From Demequina soli (lineage in GTDB: Bacteria > Actinomycetota > Actinomycetes > Actinomycetales > Demequinaceae): DNA of 64,000 bases. The stretch covers positions 372,001-436,000 of the forward strand of contig NZ_BBLZ01000002.1 of assembly GCF_000971195.1 (NCBI RefSeq), written 5' to 3'. Shown piece by piece: positions 27,523-36,243 of this stretch; positions within the stretch are counted from its first letter, which is position 1, and each line of letters begins with the position of its first letter. The translations under genes and the position numbers were made by a program. The notes beneath the pieces are model-generated. The model was given only the letters and a program-made list of their open reading frames with translations. It did not search any database and was not told the origin of the DNA.

Positions 27523-28875
27523 CTACCCGTCGTCGGAGCCGAGCAGGCGCTCCAGCTCGACGTCCATCTCGTCCTTCTCGCCACGCGTGACGTAGGCCTC
27601 GACCCACGCCGTCCAGTCGCCGAGGTCGTCGGAGGTCGGGAGCAGGTCGGGGTGCGACCACACGCCGTCGCGCTCCTCGGCGCCGAGCCGCGCGTGCAGC
27701 GCGGCCCACATGGCCGCGGCGTCGCGCATCCGGCGCGGGCGCAGCTCGAGGTCGAGCAGGTTCGCGAACGCGTCCTCCGCCGGGCCGCCGGCCGCGCGAC
27801 GGCGGCGCATCATCTCGCGCAGCGCGCCCAGGTTCGGCAGGTGGGGGGCGGCGGCGCGCATCGTCACGTCGTCCACCCAACCCTCGATGAGCGCGAGCAG
27901 CGTCTCGATCGACTCGAGCGTGGCCTTCTGCTCGTCCGTGTGCTGCGACGCGAATATGCCCCGGTTGAGCGCCTTCTGCAGGCGTGCCGGGTCGCCCATG
28001 CCGGCCTCGCGGACCGCCTCCTCGAGCGCGTCGAGGTCGATGGTGATGCCCTGCGAGTACCGCTCGACGAGCGCGTGCAGCTGGCCCGGCAGCCACGGGG
28101 CCGCCGCGAACAGGCGCACGTGGGCCGCCTCGCGCAGCGCGAGGAACGAGCGGACCTCGTCCTCGTCGACGTCGAGGCCCTTCGCGAACTCGCTGATGGA
28201 CGAGGGGATGAGCACCACCCGCGGCTCGGCCAGCAGCGGGATGCCCAGGTCGGTGGCGCCGAACGCCTCGCGCGCCATCTCGCCGGCCGCCTGGCCCATG
28301 TGCATGCCGCACACGGTGGGGCTGACGGAGCGCATGAGGCCGCTCGGGTCGAGCCCGCCCGCGTCCCGGTCCTCGTCGAGCTCGCCCGCCAGCAGCCCGC
28401 CGAGCGCGTGGGACACGCTCACCGCGACCGGGCCGGCGAGGACACGCCACGTGGGCAGGGTCGCCTCGACCCACTCGGCGCGGCTCCACACGCGCGGCTC
28501 GAGGCGCGTCGGGTCGAAGTCGGTGACGGCGTCGAGCCACAGCTCGGCGCGCGAGACCGCCTGACGGTGCACGGACGCCTGCGCGGCGTTGACCGACGGG
28601 TCGCCGCCCTGCGCGGCCACGCCGCGCGCCACGTCGTGCGCGAGGGACCAGTTGACGTCCTCGCCCGCGGACTGCGACACGAGGTTCCGGATCTGGCCCA
28701 GCACGTGCTCCATCATCGCGGGGCTCGAGGCGAGCCCCGCCTGCGCCGCGAGCACCTCGGGGTCCATGCCCATCCGCTGGAGCTCCTCCAGCGCGAGCTC
28801 GGCATCGTCCCCGAACAGCTCTCGCAGCAGCCGCATCCACGGCGTCGACTCGTCGCTCACGCTCACTCCGTCCAT
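27523..28875 (-). CDS. DUF2342 putative zinc-dependent peptidase (zincin-like)
   Basis: A 450-residue soluble protein of the DUF2342 family, named a zinc-dependent metalloprotease or F420-associated protein in databases. The recognisable core is LREAAHVRLFAAAPWLPGQL, where Glu and His of a zincin-like helix are kept but the first His of HExxH is Arg, as I recall for this family. An early FGDDAELALEELQRMGMDP segment is also typical. It is divergent from the PDZ-Lon gene, a pairing conserved in mycobacteria. The start could also be GTG 28863. Confidence 0.85.
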   Translation of the reverse strand: MDGVSVSDESTPWMRLLRELFGDDAELALEELQRMGMDPEVLAAQAGLASSPAMMEHVLGQIRNLVSQSAGEDVNWSLAHDVARGVAAQGGDPSVNAAQASVHRQAVSRAELWLDAVTDFDPTRLEPRVWSRAEWVEATLPTWRVLAGPVAVSVSHALGGLLAGELDEDRDAGGLDPSGLMRSVSPTVCGMHMGQAAGEMAREAFGATDLGIPLLAEPRVVLIPSSISEFAKGLDVDEDEVRSFLALREAAHVRLFAAAPWLPGQLHALVERYSQGITIDLDALEEAVREAGMGDPARLQKALNRGIFASQHTDEQKATLESIETLLALIEGWVDDVTMRAAAPHLPNLGALREMMRRRRAAGGPAEDAFANLLDLELRPRRMRDAAAMWAALHARLGAEERDGVWSHPDLLPTSDDLGDWTAWVEAYVTRGEKDEMDVELERLLGSDDG

Positions 28876-28990
28876 GCACGCCGCATGCGTGCCTCCTCAA
28901 CGGTAACGAAGGAGGGTGTGCCCGCGCGTCGGCGTTCACTACCAGCGATGCCGCATCGTGCCGCGTCGCGCATCGGACACAATGGGGCAC

Positions 28991-30094
28991 GTGACGACCA
29001 CCGAGGACCCGAACGCCGCCCCCGAGCCGGACGAGACGGCGGCGCGCCCCGCGTCGAACCGCCGCTCGACGGTCATGTCGATCGCGGGTCTCGCGACGAG
29101 CGTGCTCATCGCGTTCCTCACGGTGATCCCGTCGCCGTACGCGATCGGCGCCCCCGGCCCCACCTTCGACACGCTCGGCGAGGTCGACGGCACGCCGCTC
29201 GTGGAGATCTCGGGCGCCCCGACCTACCCGTCGTCGGGCGAGCTGCGCCTCACGACGGTGTCGGTGTCGCGCGCCGGCTCGGCGCCGTTCACGCTCGGCC
29301 GCGTGCTCGCGGGATGGGCGTCGCCCAAGAGCTACGTGGTGCCGCAGGAGGAGGTCTTCGGCACCGCGGACGAGGAGAAGGCGGCGGAGAAGCAGGCGCA
29401 GCAGGACTGGATCAGCTCGCAGGAGAGCGCGACCGTGTCCGCGCTCGAGGCGCTCGGCCACCCCGTCCCCGCGGTGCTCACCATCCAGGGCACCGTCGAC
29501 GGCTCGCACGCGAAGGGCCTGCTCAAGAAGGGCGACGTGATCGTCAAGGTCGACGGCAAGGCGACCAAGACGTACGCCGAGCTGAGCGACGCGATCGCCG
29601 CGCACCAGCCGGGCGAGGACATCGCGGTCACGGTCAAGCGCGACGGCGCGGAGGTCACCGAGACGTTCGCGACGATGGACGATGGCAGCGGCAACGCCGC
29701 GATCGGCGTGCTCATCGACCCGACGTTCGACCTCCCCATCGACGTGAAGGTCCAGATCGACTCCGTGGGCGGCCCGTCCGCGGGCCTCATGTTCACGCTG
29801 GGCATCATGGACCGCCTCACCCCCGTGGACGAGCTCGACGGCGCCCGGGTCGCCGGCACCGGCACGATGGACGTGAAGGGCGACGTGGGCCCCATCGGCG
29901 GCATCCGGATGAAGCTGTACGGCGCGCAGGAGGCCGGCGCGGACTGGTTCCTCGCGCCCGTCGAGAACTGCGCCGACGTGCGAGGCAACATCCCCGACGG
30001 CCTGCACGTTGTGGCCGTGGACACCCTCGACGACGCGTACCAGGCCATCACCCGCATCGGCGCAGGCGACACCGCGGACCTGCCCGGATGCTGA
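28991..30094 (+). CDS. Membrane-anchored PDZ-Lon (YlbL-type) serine protease
   Basis: A 367-residue protein. One N-terminal helix (IAGLATSVLIAFLTVIPSPY) anchors it with the rest outside. A PDZ domain lies around GLLKKGDVIVKVDGK. The C-terminal Lon (S16) domain has the catalytic Ser in GGPSAGLMF and Lys in RMKLYGAQEAGA. YlbL-type proteases degrade extracytoplasmic proteins. A CACAAT box ends 7 nt before GTG 28991; ATG 28982 is an alternative start. It lies upstream of UPF0182 on the same strand. Confidence 0.9.
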   Translation: MTTTEDPNAAPEPDETAARPASNRRSTVMSIAGLATSVLIAFLTVIPSPYAIGAPGPTFDTLGEVDGTPLVEISGAPTYPSSGELRLTTVSVSRAGSAPFTLGRVLAGWASPKSYVVPQEEVFGTADEEKAAEKQAQQDWISSQESATVSALEALGHPVPAVLTIQGTVDGSHAKGLLKKGDVIVKVDGKATKTYAELSDAIAAHQPGEDIAVTVKRDGAEVTETFATMDDGSGNAAIGVLIDPTFDLPIDVKVQIDSVGGPSAGLMFTLGIMDRLTPVDELDGARVAGTGTMDVKGDVGPIGGIRMKLYGAQEAGADWFLAPVENCADVRGNIPDGLHVVAVDTLDDAYQAITRIGAGDTADLPGC

Positions 30095-30135
30095 GCATGG
30101 CAGGCTAGAGACCACCCGAGCAGAAGGACAGCCAC

Positions 30136-33100
30136 GTGACGTTCGACGACGACCGCTCCGCCCGCCCGGTCCGGCCCGCGCCGGTGCCGCAACGGCGCTC
30201 TCCTCTGGCGATCACCGCGGTCGTGCTGGGCGCGCTGGTGCTCGCCGTGATCGCGGCCGCCAACGTGTGGACCGAGGTCGTCTGGTTCGACCAGCTCGGC
30301 TTCGGCGAGGTGTGGCGCACGCAGTGGCTCGCGCGCATCGTCCTCTTCATCATCGCGGCCGGCGTGTCCGGCCTGATCATCTGGCTCAACCTGTGGATCG
30401 CCAAGCGCGTGCGCCCCGCGCGCACCGGCGGGCGCACCCAGCTCGACCAGGTCCGCGAGCAGATCGAGCCCATCGAGCGCCTCGCGATGATCGTGCTGCC
30501 CGGCGTCGTCGGCCTCGTCGTGGGTCTCGCGGTGTCCTCGCAGTGGGAGACGGTGGTCGCGTGGATCAACCACCAGCCGTTCGGCGAGAAGGACCCGCAG
30601 TTCGGCCTCGACGTCGGCTTCTACGTGTTCACGCTGCCGATGCTCAACCTCGTCGTCACGCTCGTCCTCGCGCTCGCGGTCATCTCGACGCTCATCGCCG
30701 CCTTCGTCCATCTGCTCTACGGCGGCATCGCCGGCACGGGCCGCACGTTCGTCGCCTCGAAGGGCGCGCGCATCCAGCTCGCGGTCCTCGGCGCGGTCGT
30801 GATGCTGGGCGTCGCCGCGAACTACTGGCTCGACCGGTACGGCCTGCTCACCAAGGCGGGCGACAAGTTCTACGGCGCCTCGTACACCGACGTCAACGCG
30901 ATCCTGCCGTCGCGCTCGATCCTCGCGGGCATCGCGGTGCTGGTCGCGCTCGTGTTCCTCGTGGTGATCTGGCGCGGCGACTGGCGCATCCCCGCCGTCG
31001 GCGTGGGCCTCATGCTGCTGTCCGCGATCGTGATCGGCGGCATCTACCCGTCGATCGTGCAGCGCTTCCAGGTGACGCCCAACGAGCAGGAGCTCGAGAC
31101 GCCGTTCATCCAGCGCAACATCGACGCGACGCTGTACGCGTACGGCCTCGACAAAGTCGAGACCACGCCCTACAAGGCCACGACCCAGGCGAAGGCCGAT
31201 GCGCTGCGCCAGGACGCTGACACGACCGCGCAGATCCGCCTGCTCGACCCCAACGTGGTGTCGCCGGCGTTCCAGCAGCTGCAGCAGAACAAGCAGTACT
31301 ACAACTTCGCCGACCTCCTGAACGTGGACCGCTACCAGGTCGACGGCAAGCTCGAGGACACCGTCATCGCGGTGCGGGAGCTCAACCTCGACGGCCTCGG
31401 CTCCGAGAGCCGCAACTGGGTCAACGACCACACGGTCTACACCCACGGTTTCGGCGTCGTCGCCGCGTACGGCAACACCACCACCGCGGACGGGCAGCCC
31501 TCGTTCTTCGAGGGCGGCATCCCGTCCAGCGGCGCGCTCGGCGACTACGAGCCGCGCATCTACTTCGGCCGCACGCTGCCGAACTACTCGATCGTGGGCG
31601 CCCCCGAGGGCACCACCCCGTGGGAGCTCGACTACCCGGACGACAACTCGGCCAACGGGCAGGTCAACACCACCTACACGGGTGACGGCGGACCGTCGAT
31701 CGGCAACGTCTTCGAGAAGGCGATGTTCGCGATCCGCATGGGCGAGGAGCAGATCCTGTTCTCCGACCGCGTGACGAGCGACTCGCAGATCCTGTACTAC
31801 CGCGACCCGCTCGAGCGCGTCGCGAAGGTCGCGCCGTACCTCGAGCTCGACCAGACCACCTACCCGGCCGTCGTCGACGGCCGCGTGGTGTGGGTGGTCG
31901 ATGGCTACACGACCACGGACCAGTACCCCTACTCGGCCCCCGTCGCGGCGGACTCGCTGTTCGCGAAGGACTCGACGGTCACGGGCACCGGCACGGTGCT
32001 CAACTACGTGCGCAACTCCGTCAAGGCGACCGTGGACGCGTACGACGGCCACGTCACCCTCTACGCGTGGGACACCAAGGATCCGATCCTCCAGACGTGG
32101 GAGAAGGTCTTCCCCGCGTCGATCCAGCCGCTGTCCGAGATCAGCGGCAGCCTCATGAGCCACCTGCGCTACCCCGAGGACCTGTTCACCATCCAGCGCT
32201 ACCAGCTCACGCGGTACCACGTGAACGACGCGGCCTCCTTCTACTCGGGCCAGGACTTCTGGCGCAGCCCGGCGGACCCGACGGACGACACGCAGCTCCA
32301 GCCGCCGTACTACCTCACGCTGCAGATGCCCGACCAGGACGCCCCGACGTTCTCGCTCACGAGCAACTACATCCAGGGCGGCGACAACCCGCGCAACATC
32401 CTCACCGGCTATCTCGCCGTCGACTCCGAGACCGGCTCGGAGGCCGGCAAGGTGTCCGCGGACTACGGCAAGCTGCGCCTGCTCGAGCTGCCGCGCGACA
32501 CGACGATCCCCGGCCCCGGCCAGGTGCAGAACAACTTCAACTCGAACTCGGACGCGCAGACCACGCTGAACCTGCTGCGTCAGGGCTCCACGGACGTCAT
32601 CAACGGCAACCTGCTCACGTTGCCCGTGGGCGGCGGCCTGCTCTACGTCCAGCCGGTGTACGTGCAGTCGAAGGAGGGCACGAAGGTGCCGCTCCTGCGG
32701 AAGGTGTTCGTGGCGTTCGGTGACCAGGTCGGCTTCGCGGACACGCTCCCGCAGGCGCTGGACCAGGTGTTCGGCGACGGCGCGGGCGACGGCGCGGCCG
32801 GCAGCACGACGGACCAGGGCACGGGCGGGTCGACGGGCTCGGGGACCGACACGGGCTCCGGGAACGGCTCCGGCACCTCCGGCGAGTCGGTCAACCCGAC
32901 CGCCGAGGCTGACCTCAAGGATGCGCTCGACCGCGCGAACCAGGCGCTCACGGACGGCCAGAAGGCGCTCGCGAACAACGACTTCGCCGCCTACGGCGAG
33001 GCGCAGGACCGCCTGAGCACCGCGATCTCGGACGCGATCACGGCCGAGGCGGAGCTCACCGCGGGCTCCGGGTCGTCGACCTCGGCCAGCCCGTCGCCGA

Positions 33101-33159
33101 GCGCCTCGGCGAGCGCGTCGCCGAGCGTCACGCCGTCGCCGGACGTGACCTCGCCCTGA
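30136..33159 (+). CDS. UPF0182 family membrane protein
   Basis: A 1007-residue protein. The N-terminal third holds seven membrane helices, beginning ITAVVLGALVLAVIAAANVW. A large extracytoplasmic domain follows (about residues 320-860), and the tail from about 860 is rich in Ser, Gly and Thr with a short charged helical stretch. UPF0182 proteins are common in actinobacteria and their role is not established. The GTG start at 30136 has AAGGACAG upstream. It probably shares a transcript with the PDZ-Lon gene 41 bp before it and ends at a strong terminator. Confidence 0.93.
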   Translation: MTFDDDRSARPVRPAPVPQRRSPLAITAVVLGALVLAVIAAANVWTEVVWFDQLGFGEVWRTQWLARIVLFIIAAGVSGLIIWLNLWIAKRVRPARTGGRTQLDQVREQIEPIERLAMIVLPGVVGLVVGLAVSSQWETVVAWINHQPFGEKDPQFGLDVGFYVFTLPMLNLVVTLVLALAVISTLIAAFVHLLYGGIAGTGRTFVASKGARIQLAVLGAVVMLGVAANYWLDRYGLLTKAGDKFYGASYTDVNAILPSRSILAGIAVLVALVFLVVIWRGDWRIPAVGVGLMLLSAIVIGGIYPSIVQRFQVTPNEQELETPFIQRNIDATLYAYGLDKVETTPYKATTQAKADALRQDADTTAQIRLLDPNVVSPAFQQLQQNKQYYNFADLLNVDRYQVDGKLEDTVIAVRELNLDGLGSESRNWVNDHTVYTHGFGVVAAYGNTTTADGQPSFFEGGIPSSGALGDYEPRIYFGRTLPNYSIVGAPEGTTPWELDYPDDNSANGQVNTTYTGDGGPSIGNVFEKAMFAIRMGEEQILFSDRVTSDSQILYYRDPLERVAKVAPYLELDQTTYPAVVDGRVVWVVDGYTTTDQYPYSAPVAADSLFAKDSTVTGTGTVLNYVRNSVKATVDAYDGHVTLYAWDTKDPILQTWEKVFPASIQPLSEISGSLMSHLRYPEDLFTIQRYQLTRYHVNDAASFYSGQDFWRSPADPTDDTQLQPPYYLTLQMPDQDAPTFSLTSNYIQGGDNPRNILTGYLAVDSETGSEAGKVSADYGKLRLLELPRDTTIPGPGQVQNNFNSNSDAQTTLNLLRQGSTDVINGNLLTLPVGGGLLYVQPVYVQSKEGTKVPLLRKVFVAFGDQVGFADTLPQALDQVFGDGAGDGAAGSTTDQGTGGSTGSGTDTGSGNGSGTSGESVNPTAEADLKDALDRANQALTDGQKALANNDFAAYGEAQDRLSTAISDAITAEAELTAGSGSSTSASPSPSASASASPSVTPSPDVTSP

Positions 33160-33173
33160 GCGGCGCCGCACGC

Positions 33174-33212
33174 GACGGAGGGGACCGGTCCAGCGGACCG
33201 GTCCCCTCCGTC
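33174..33212. terminator. Bidirectional terminator between UPF0182 and DUF4328 genes
   Basis: A perfect 18-bp stem (33174-33191 with 33195-33212) with an AGC loop lies 14 bp after each stop codon of two convergent genes. Confidence 0.9.
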
Positions 33213-33225
33213 GTCTGCGCGGGGC

Positions 33226-34032
33226 TCAGGCGTCCGGCTGCAGGTGACGCTCGGTGGCCTGACGGATGAAGGAGCGGAACAGCACCCATGCGATGAGGGT
33301 GATCGCGGCGCTGGCCCACATGAGCGACGGGTAGGCGTCGAGCAGGTCGCCGTTGTTGATGGCGCCCGTGGTGAGGTCCATCGAGAAGGTCAGCGCGAAC
33401 GAGGCGGCGTTCCCGACGCCCTGCGCGAGCGTCCACACGATCCACCAGCCGAGCAGCACGCCGAGGCTCGTGGTGCGCCCCGCGACGCGGCGCGCGCCCA
33501 TGGGGACGAGCACGAGCGAGCCGATCGGCACCAGCCAGCCCCACCACTCCACGGCGGTGAGCCCGGGCCGCGTGCCGAGCGCCTCGCGATTGCGGCGCAT
33601 GCGCGACATCCACATGCCGTAGACCACGAACGACGCGATCATGAGCGGGGTCGACAGCAGGCTGATGAACGTGCCCGCGCCGAAGGCGATCTCGCCCGTG
33701 TCGGCCGCGCGACGCGTGGCGTCGACCTCCCCCTGCGCGAAGACCGCGAGCAGGATCATGACGAGCGTGTACGCCGCCGCGATCCACACGAGCGCATTGC
33801 CGAGCGCCCGGGGCGCCTCGAGCGGCACGCCGTTCCGGTCGAGCGGCACCTGGTGCGTGACGTCGTAGGTGGGCGCCGGCGGGGTCGCGCCGGGGATGAG
33901 CCCGGGAGCGGACGATGCGGGCGGCGGGCCGGGCGTCTGGCCTGGGTTCAGCCCGGATGCGGGGTGGTAGCGGGGCGGCTCCGGCTGCTGCGGTTCGCCG
34001 GGCTGCTGGAGGAACGGATCGTTGTCTGCCAT
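33226..34032 (-). CDS. DUF4328 membrane protein
   Basis: A 268-residue membrane protein. The first 75 residues are Pro/Gly/Gln-rich and cytosolic. About six helices follow, with GMWMSRMRRNREALG and EWWGWLVPIGSLVLVPM matching the DUF4328 family. Function unknown. The ATG at 34032 is preceded by TAGGGT with a 7-nt gap, so it may be leaderless. It diverges from the initiator tRNA gene. Confidence 0.85.
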   Translation of the reverse strand: MADNDPFLQQPGEPQQPEPPRYHPASGLNPGQTPGPPPASSAPGLIPGATPPAPTYDVTHQVPLDRNGVPLEAPRALGNALVWIAAAYTLVMILLAVFAQGEVDATRRAADTGEIAFGAGTFISLLSTPLMIASFVVYGMWMSRMRRNREALGTRPGLTAVEWWGWLVPIGSLVLVPMGARRVAGRTTSLGVLLGWWIVWTLAQGVGNAASFALTFSMDLTTGAINNGDLLDAYPSLMWASAAITLIAWVLFRSFIRQATERHLQPDA

Positions 34033-34061
34033 GCGCTCGACCCTAGCGAGACGGGGCCGAT

Positions 34062-34090
34062 TTGGTTCTGCGGCGCGCGTCCGCTAGAGT
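34062..34090 (+). promoter_or_regulatory. Promoter of the initiator tRNA gene
   Basis: TTGGTT (34062-34067), a 17-bp spacer, then TAGAGT (34085-34090). The tRNA 5' end is 12 nt downstream. Confidence 0.75.
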
Positions 34091-34101
34091 TATCAGGCCG
34101 A

Positions 34102-34175
34102 CGCGGGGTGGAGCAGTTCGGTAGCTCGCCGGGCTCATAACCCGGAGGTCGCAGGTTCAAATCCTGTCCCCGCTA
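34102..34175 (+). tRNA. Initiator tRNA-fMet (CAT anticodon)
   Basis: A 74-nt cloverleaf. The anticodon loop is CTCATAA. Two initiator marks are visible: position 1 (C) does not pair with position 72 (T), while 2-7 pair with 66-71 (GCGGGG/CCCCGC); and three consecutive G-C pairs (GGG/CCC) close the anticodon stem. The T arm GGTTCAAATCC is normal. The 3' CCA is not encoded. A promoter lies upstream and a strong terminator 9 bp downstream. Confidence 0.95.
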
Positions 34176-34183
34176 CGAGAGAA

Positions 34184-34214
34184 CGAAGGCCCGGACCATT
34201 GGTCCGGGCCTTCG
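34184..34214 (+). terminator. Terminator of initiator tRNA
   Basis: A perfect 14-bp stem (34184-34197 with 34201-34214) and a 3-nt loop, followed by TCGTTCC. The outer arm CGAAGGCCCGG is shared with other terminators in the window. Confidence 0.9.
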
Positions 34215-34243
34215 TCGTTCCCCGGGCGTGCCGCCGCCGCGAC

Positions 34244-34300
34244 AACTTTGAGGTTCCGCCCCGGAGAATCGCGCGGTTCCCGGGGCGGAAACGCAAAGTT
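34244..34300. repeat. Palindromic element copy 4 (57 bp)
   Basis: Starts AACTTTGAGG and ends CAAAGTT like the other copies, with the same length. Its stem is longer: about 19 of 21 bases pair around a 15-nt loop (34265-34279), and part of the arm is repeated just outside the element. It lacks TCTGC, so it is the most divergent copy. It lies between the tRNA terminator and the 3' end of the DmpA-type gene. Confidence 0.75.
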
Positions 34301-34316
34301 TCCGCCCCGGAGCCCC

Positions 34317-35450
34317 TCAGACCTGCGAACGCAGCCGTCCGGCCGCCGCCATCCGCTCGCGCACCAGGGCGTGCGGCAGGGCGGGGCTGAAGTGGCCGTC
34401 GCGGCCCGTCGCGTCCTCGTTGGCGACGAGCACGTTCAGCACGGCCTCCTCGGTCGCCTGGACCGTCGCCGTGTACAGCAGGTCCATCCAGGACCACGGC
34501 ACCACGCGCATCGTCGCGAGCTCGGCGTCGGCGGCGGACGTCGCCGGGAAGCCGTTGTCGAGCGCGCCCGCGTTCCCCGTCGAGAACGCCAGGAAGATGT
34601 CGCCGCTGAAGTGGCCGCCCGTGGTGCCGGTGCGGGCCAGGCCGAGCGACACGCGCTTCGCGAGCGCCTCGCACTGCGTGGGGATGAGCGGGGCGTCGGT
34701 CGCGACGATCGCGATGCACGAGCCCGAGCCGCCGGGCACGCGCCGGTCCTCGAGGAACCAGCCGACGTCGCCCATCGGGTAGGGGACGTCGGCGTCGCCG
34801 AACGGCACGCCCTGGATGGTGAGCTCGGCGCGCTCGCCGAAGTTCGCCTGGAGGAACACCGCGACCGTGTAGGTCTCGCCGCCGATCTCGACCAGGCGCG
34901 ACGAGGTGCCGTTGCCGCCCTTGAAGCCGTAGCAGTTCATGCCGGTGCCGCCGCCCTGCGAGCCCTCGGGCACCGGGCCCGACGTGGCGGCGTCGATCGC
35001 GCGACCCGCGTCCTCGAGCGTCACGAACGGCTCGTTGATGCTGTTGAGGTAGCCGTCCCACGTCTCGCCGACCACGGGCAGCAGCCACTCGGCGGCGAGG
35101 TCGGGGCGGTTCCGTGCCGTCCAGTCGACGGTGCCGCGGTGCACCGTGCCCACTGCGTGGGTGTTGGTGAGCATGATGGGGCCGGCGAACGCGCCCGCGT
35201 CGCGGATCCAGTGCGAGCCGGTGAGCTCGCCGTTGCCGTTGAGCGAGTGGACGGCCGCGGGCACCGTGGCGCCCACGCCGTCGCGGCCCAGGGGCAGGAT
35301 CGCGGTGACGCCGGTGCGCGCGGCGACCGCCGCATCGTCCGTGTCGAAGCGGTGGGTCACGGCACCGACGAGCACGCCGGGGACGTCCGTGATGCCGTTG
35401 AGCGGACCGGGCGTGCCCGGCAGGTCGATCCCGAGGTCGCGAGCCCTCAT
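34317..35450 (-). CDS. DmpA-type P1 family aminopeptidase
   Basis: A 377-residue Ntn-hydrolase-like peptidase of the DmpA/BapA family, which cleaves itself before a Ser and then removes N-terminal D- or beta-amino acids from short peptides. NGITDVPGVLVGAVTH near the start and GMNCYGFKGGNGTSS in the middle are family motifs. The likely self-cleavage Gly-Ser is in GGSGSCIAIVATDAPLIPTQ. No signal peptide. It overlaps the upstream TetR gene by 4 bp, and the pair is divergent from an APC permease, suggesting uptake and breakdown of an amino compound. Confidence 0.9.
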   Translation of the reverse strand: MRARDLGIDLPGTPGPLNGITDVPGVLVGAVTHRFDTDDAAVAARTGVTAILPLGRDGVGATVPAAVHSLNGNGELTGSHWIRDAGAFAGPIMLTNTHAVGTVHRGTVDWTARNRPDLAAEWLLPVVGETWDGYLNSINEPFVTLEDAGRAIDAATSGPVPEGSQGGGTGMNCYGFKGGNGTSSRLVEIGGETYTVAVFLQANFGERAELTIQGVPFGDADVPYPMGDVGWFLEDRRVPGGSGSCIAIVATDAPLIPTQCEALAKRVSLGLARTGTTGGHFSGDIFLAFSTGNAGALDNGFPATSAADAELATMRVVPWSWMDLLYTATVQATEEAVLNVLVANEDATGRDGHFSPALPHALVRERMAAAGRLRSQV

Positions 35451-36073
35451 GCGATGTCCTCCTTGAGGTCGGATGCGAGGCCGGGGCAGCGCAGCGCCTC
35501 GGCGAGGTGGACCCGCATCAGGGTGCGGGCGCGGGCGGCCGTGAAGCGGCCGCCGAAGCTGGTGATGTAGATGCCGAACGCGTCCTCGAGCGCGACGGCG
35601 TTGGCGGCGACGTCGGCGGATGCGGCCGCGGGGGAGAAGTGGCCCTGCGCGATGCCGACCTCGATGACGGCGGCGTAGAGCGTCACCTGCTGATCGGTCA
35701 GCGCGCGGCTCATGGTGCGGTGGACCGCGCGGCGCCGGACGAGCGTGTTGAGGTCGTAGAGCGCGTTGACCAGGATGTCCGACGCGTCCTCCGGCACGCC
35801 CGTGTCGATGAGCGCCAGGGCCTTGTCCCGCGCGTCGGGCAGCGCGGCGACCATCTCCTGACGCGCCCCCACGAAGCGGTCGACCGCCTCCTCGTGCACC
35901 GCGACGAGCAGGTCGTCGAGGTCCTTGAAGTGGTAGTGGACCGTGCCCGTGGCGACGCCCGCGGCGTCCGCGATGTCGCGGATCCGCAGGTCGACGATCC
36001 CACGCTCGCTCAGCGCGTGGAGGGCGGCCTCGAGCAGTTGCGCCCGTCGCGCGTCGCCGTCGCTTCGTCTCAT
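35447..36073 (-). CDS. TetR-family regulator of peptidase/permease locus
   Basis: A 208-residue TetR regulator. RRAQLLEAALHALSERG and IADAAGVATGTVHYHFKDLD form the helix-turn-helix. It is co-transcribed with the DmpA-type gene (4-bp overlap) and divergent from the APC permease. Two inverted repeats of the form TTGAC...GTCAA lie in the shared intergenic region and are the obvious candidate sites for it. The start ATG has GGAGG 5 nt upstream. Confidence 0.9.
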   Translation of the reverse strand: MRRSDGDARRAQLLEAALHALSERGIVDLRIRDIADAAGVATGTVHYHFKDLDDLLVAVHEEAVDRFVGARQEMVAALPDARDKALALIDTGVPEDASDILVNALYDLNTLVRRRAVHRTMSRALTDQQVTLYAAVIEVGIAQGHFSPAAASADVAANAVALEDAFGIYITSFGGRFTAARARTLMRVHLAEALRCPGLASDLKEDIA

Positions 36074-36173
36074 CCTGACCTCCGCGTCAAAGTAGGGATT
36101 CCGAATGAGTCTGCACCTCGTGGATATCCGCCTTGTTTCCGAAAGTTACAGGCAAATTTCATGCTCCGAAAGC

Positions 36174-36213
36174 CTTGACAGCAGGGGTCAAGTGATTTTG
36201 ACTCTGGCGTCAA
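36174..36213. promoter_or_regulatory. Tandem operators CTTGAC-N7-GTCAAG and TTGAC-N6-GTCAA
   Basis: Two perfect inverted repeats (36174-36192 and 36198-36213) lie 5 bp apart in A+T-rich DNA between the TetR and permease genes. TTGACA at 36175-36180 could also be the -35 box of the permease promoter, so binding would block transcription. CCGAAAG also occurs twice upstream (36139 and 36167). Confidence 0.65.
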
Positions 36214-36243
36214 CATCACATCGTTCCAGGGAGGGAGCACGCC

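Noticed and set aside
29332-33171. A 1279-codon minus-strand frame opposite UPF0182
   Set aside because: Antisense shadow with no recognisable domain; UPF0182 on the other strand is clear.
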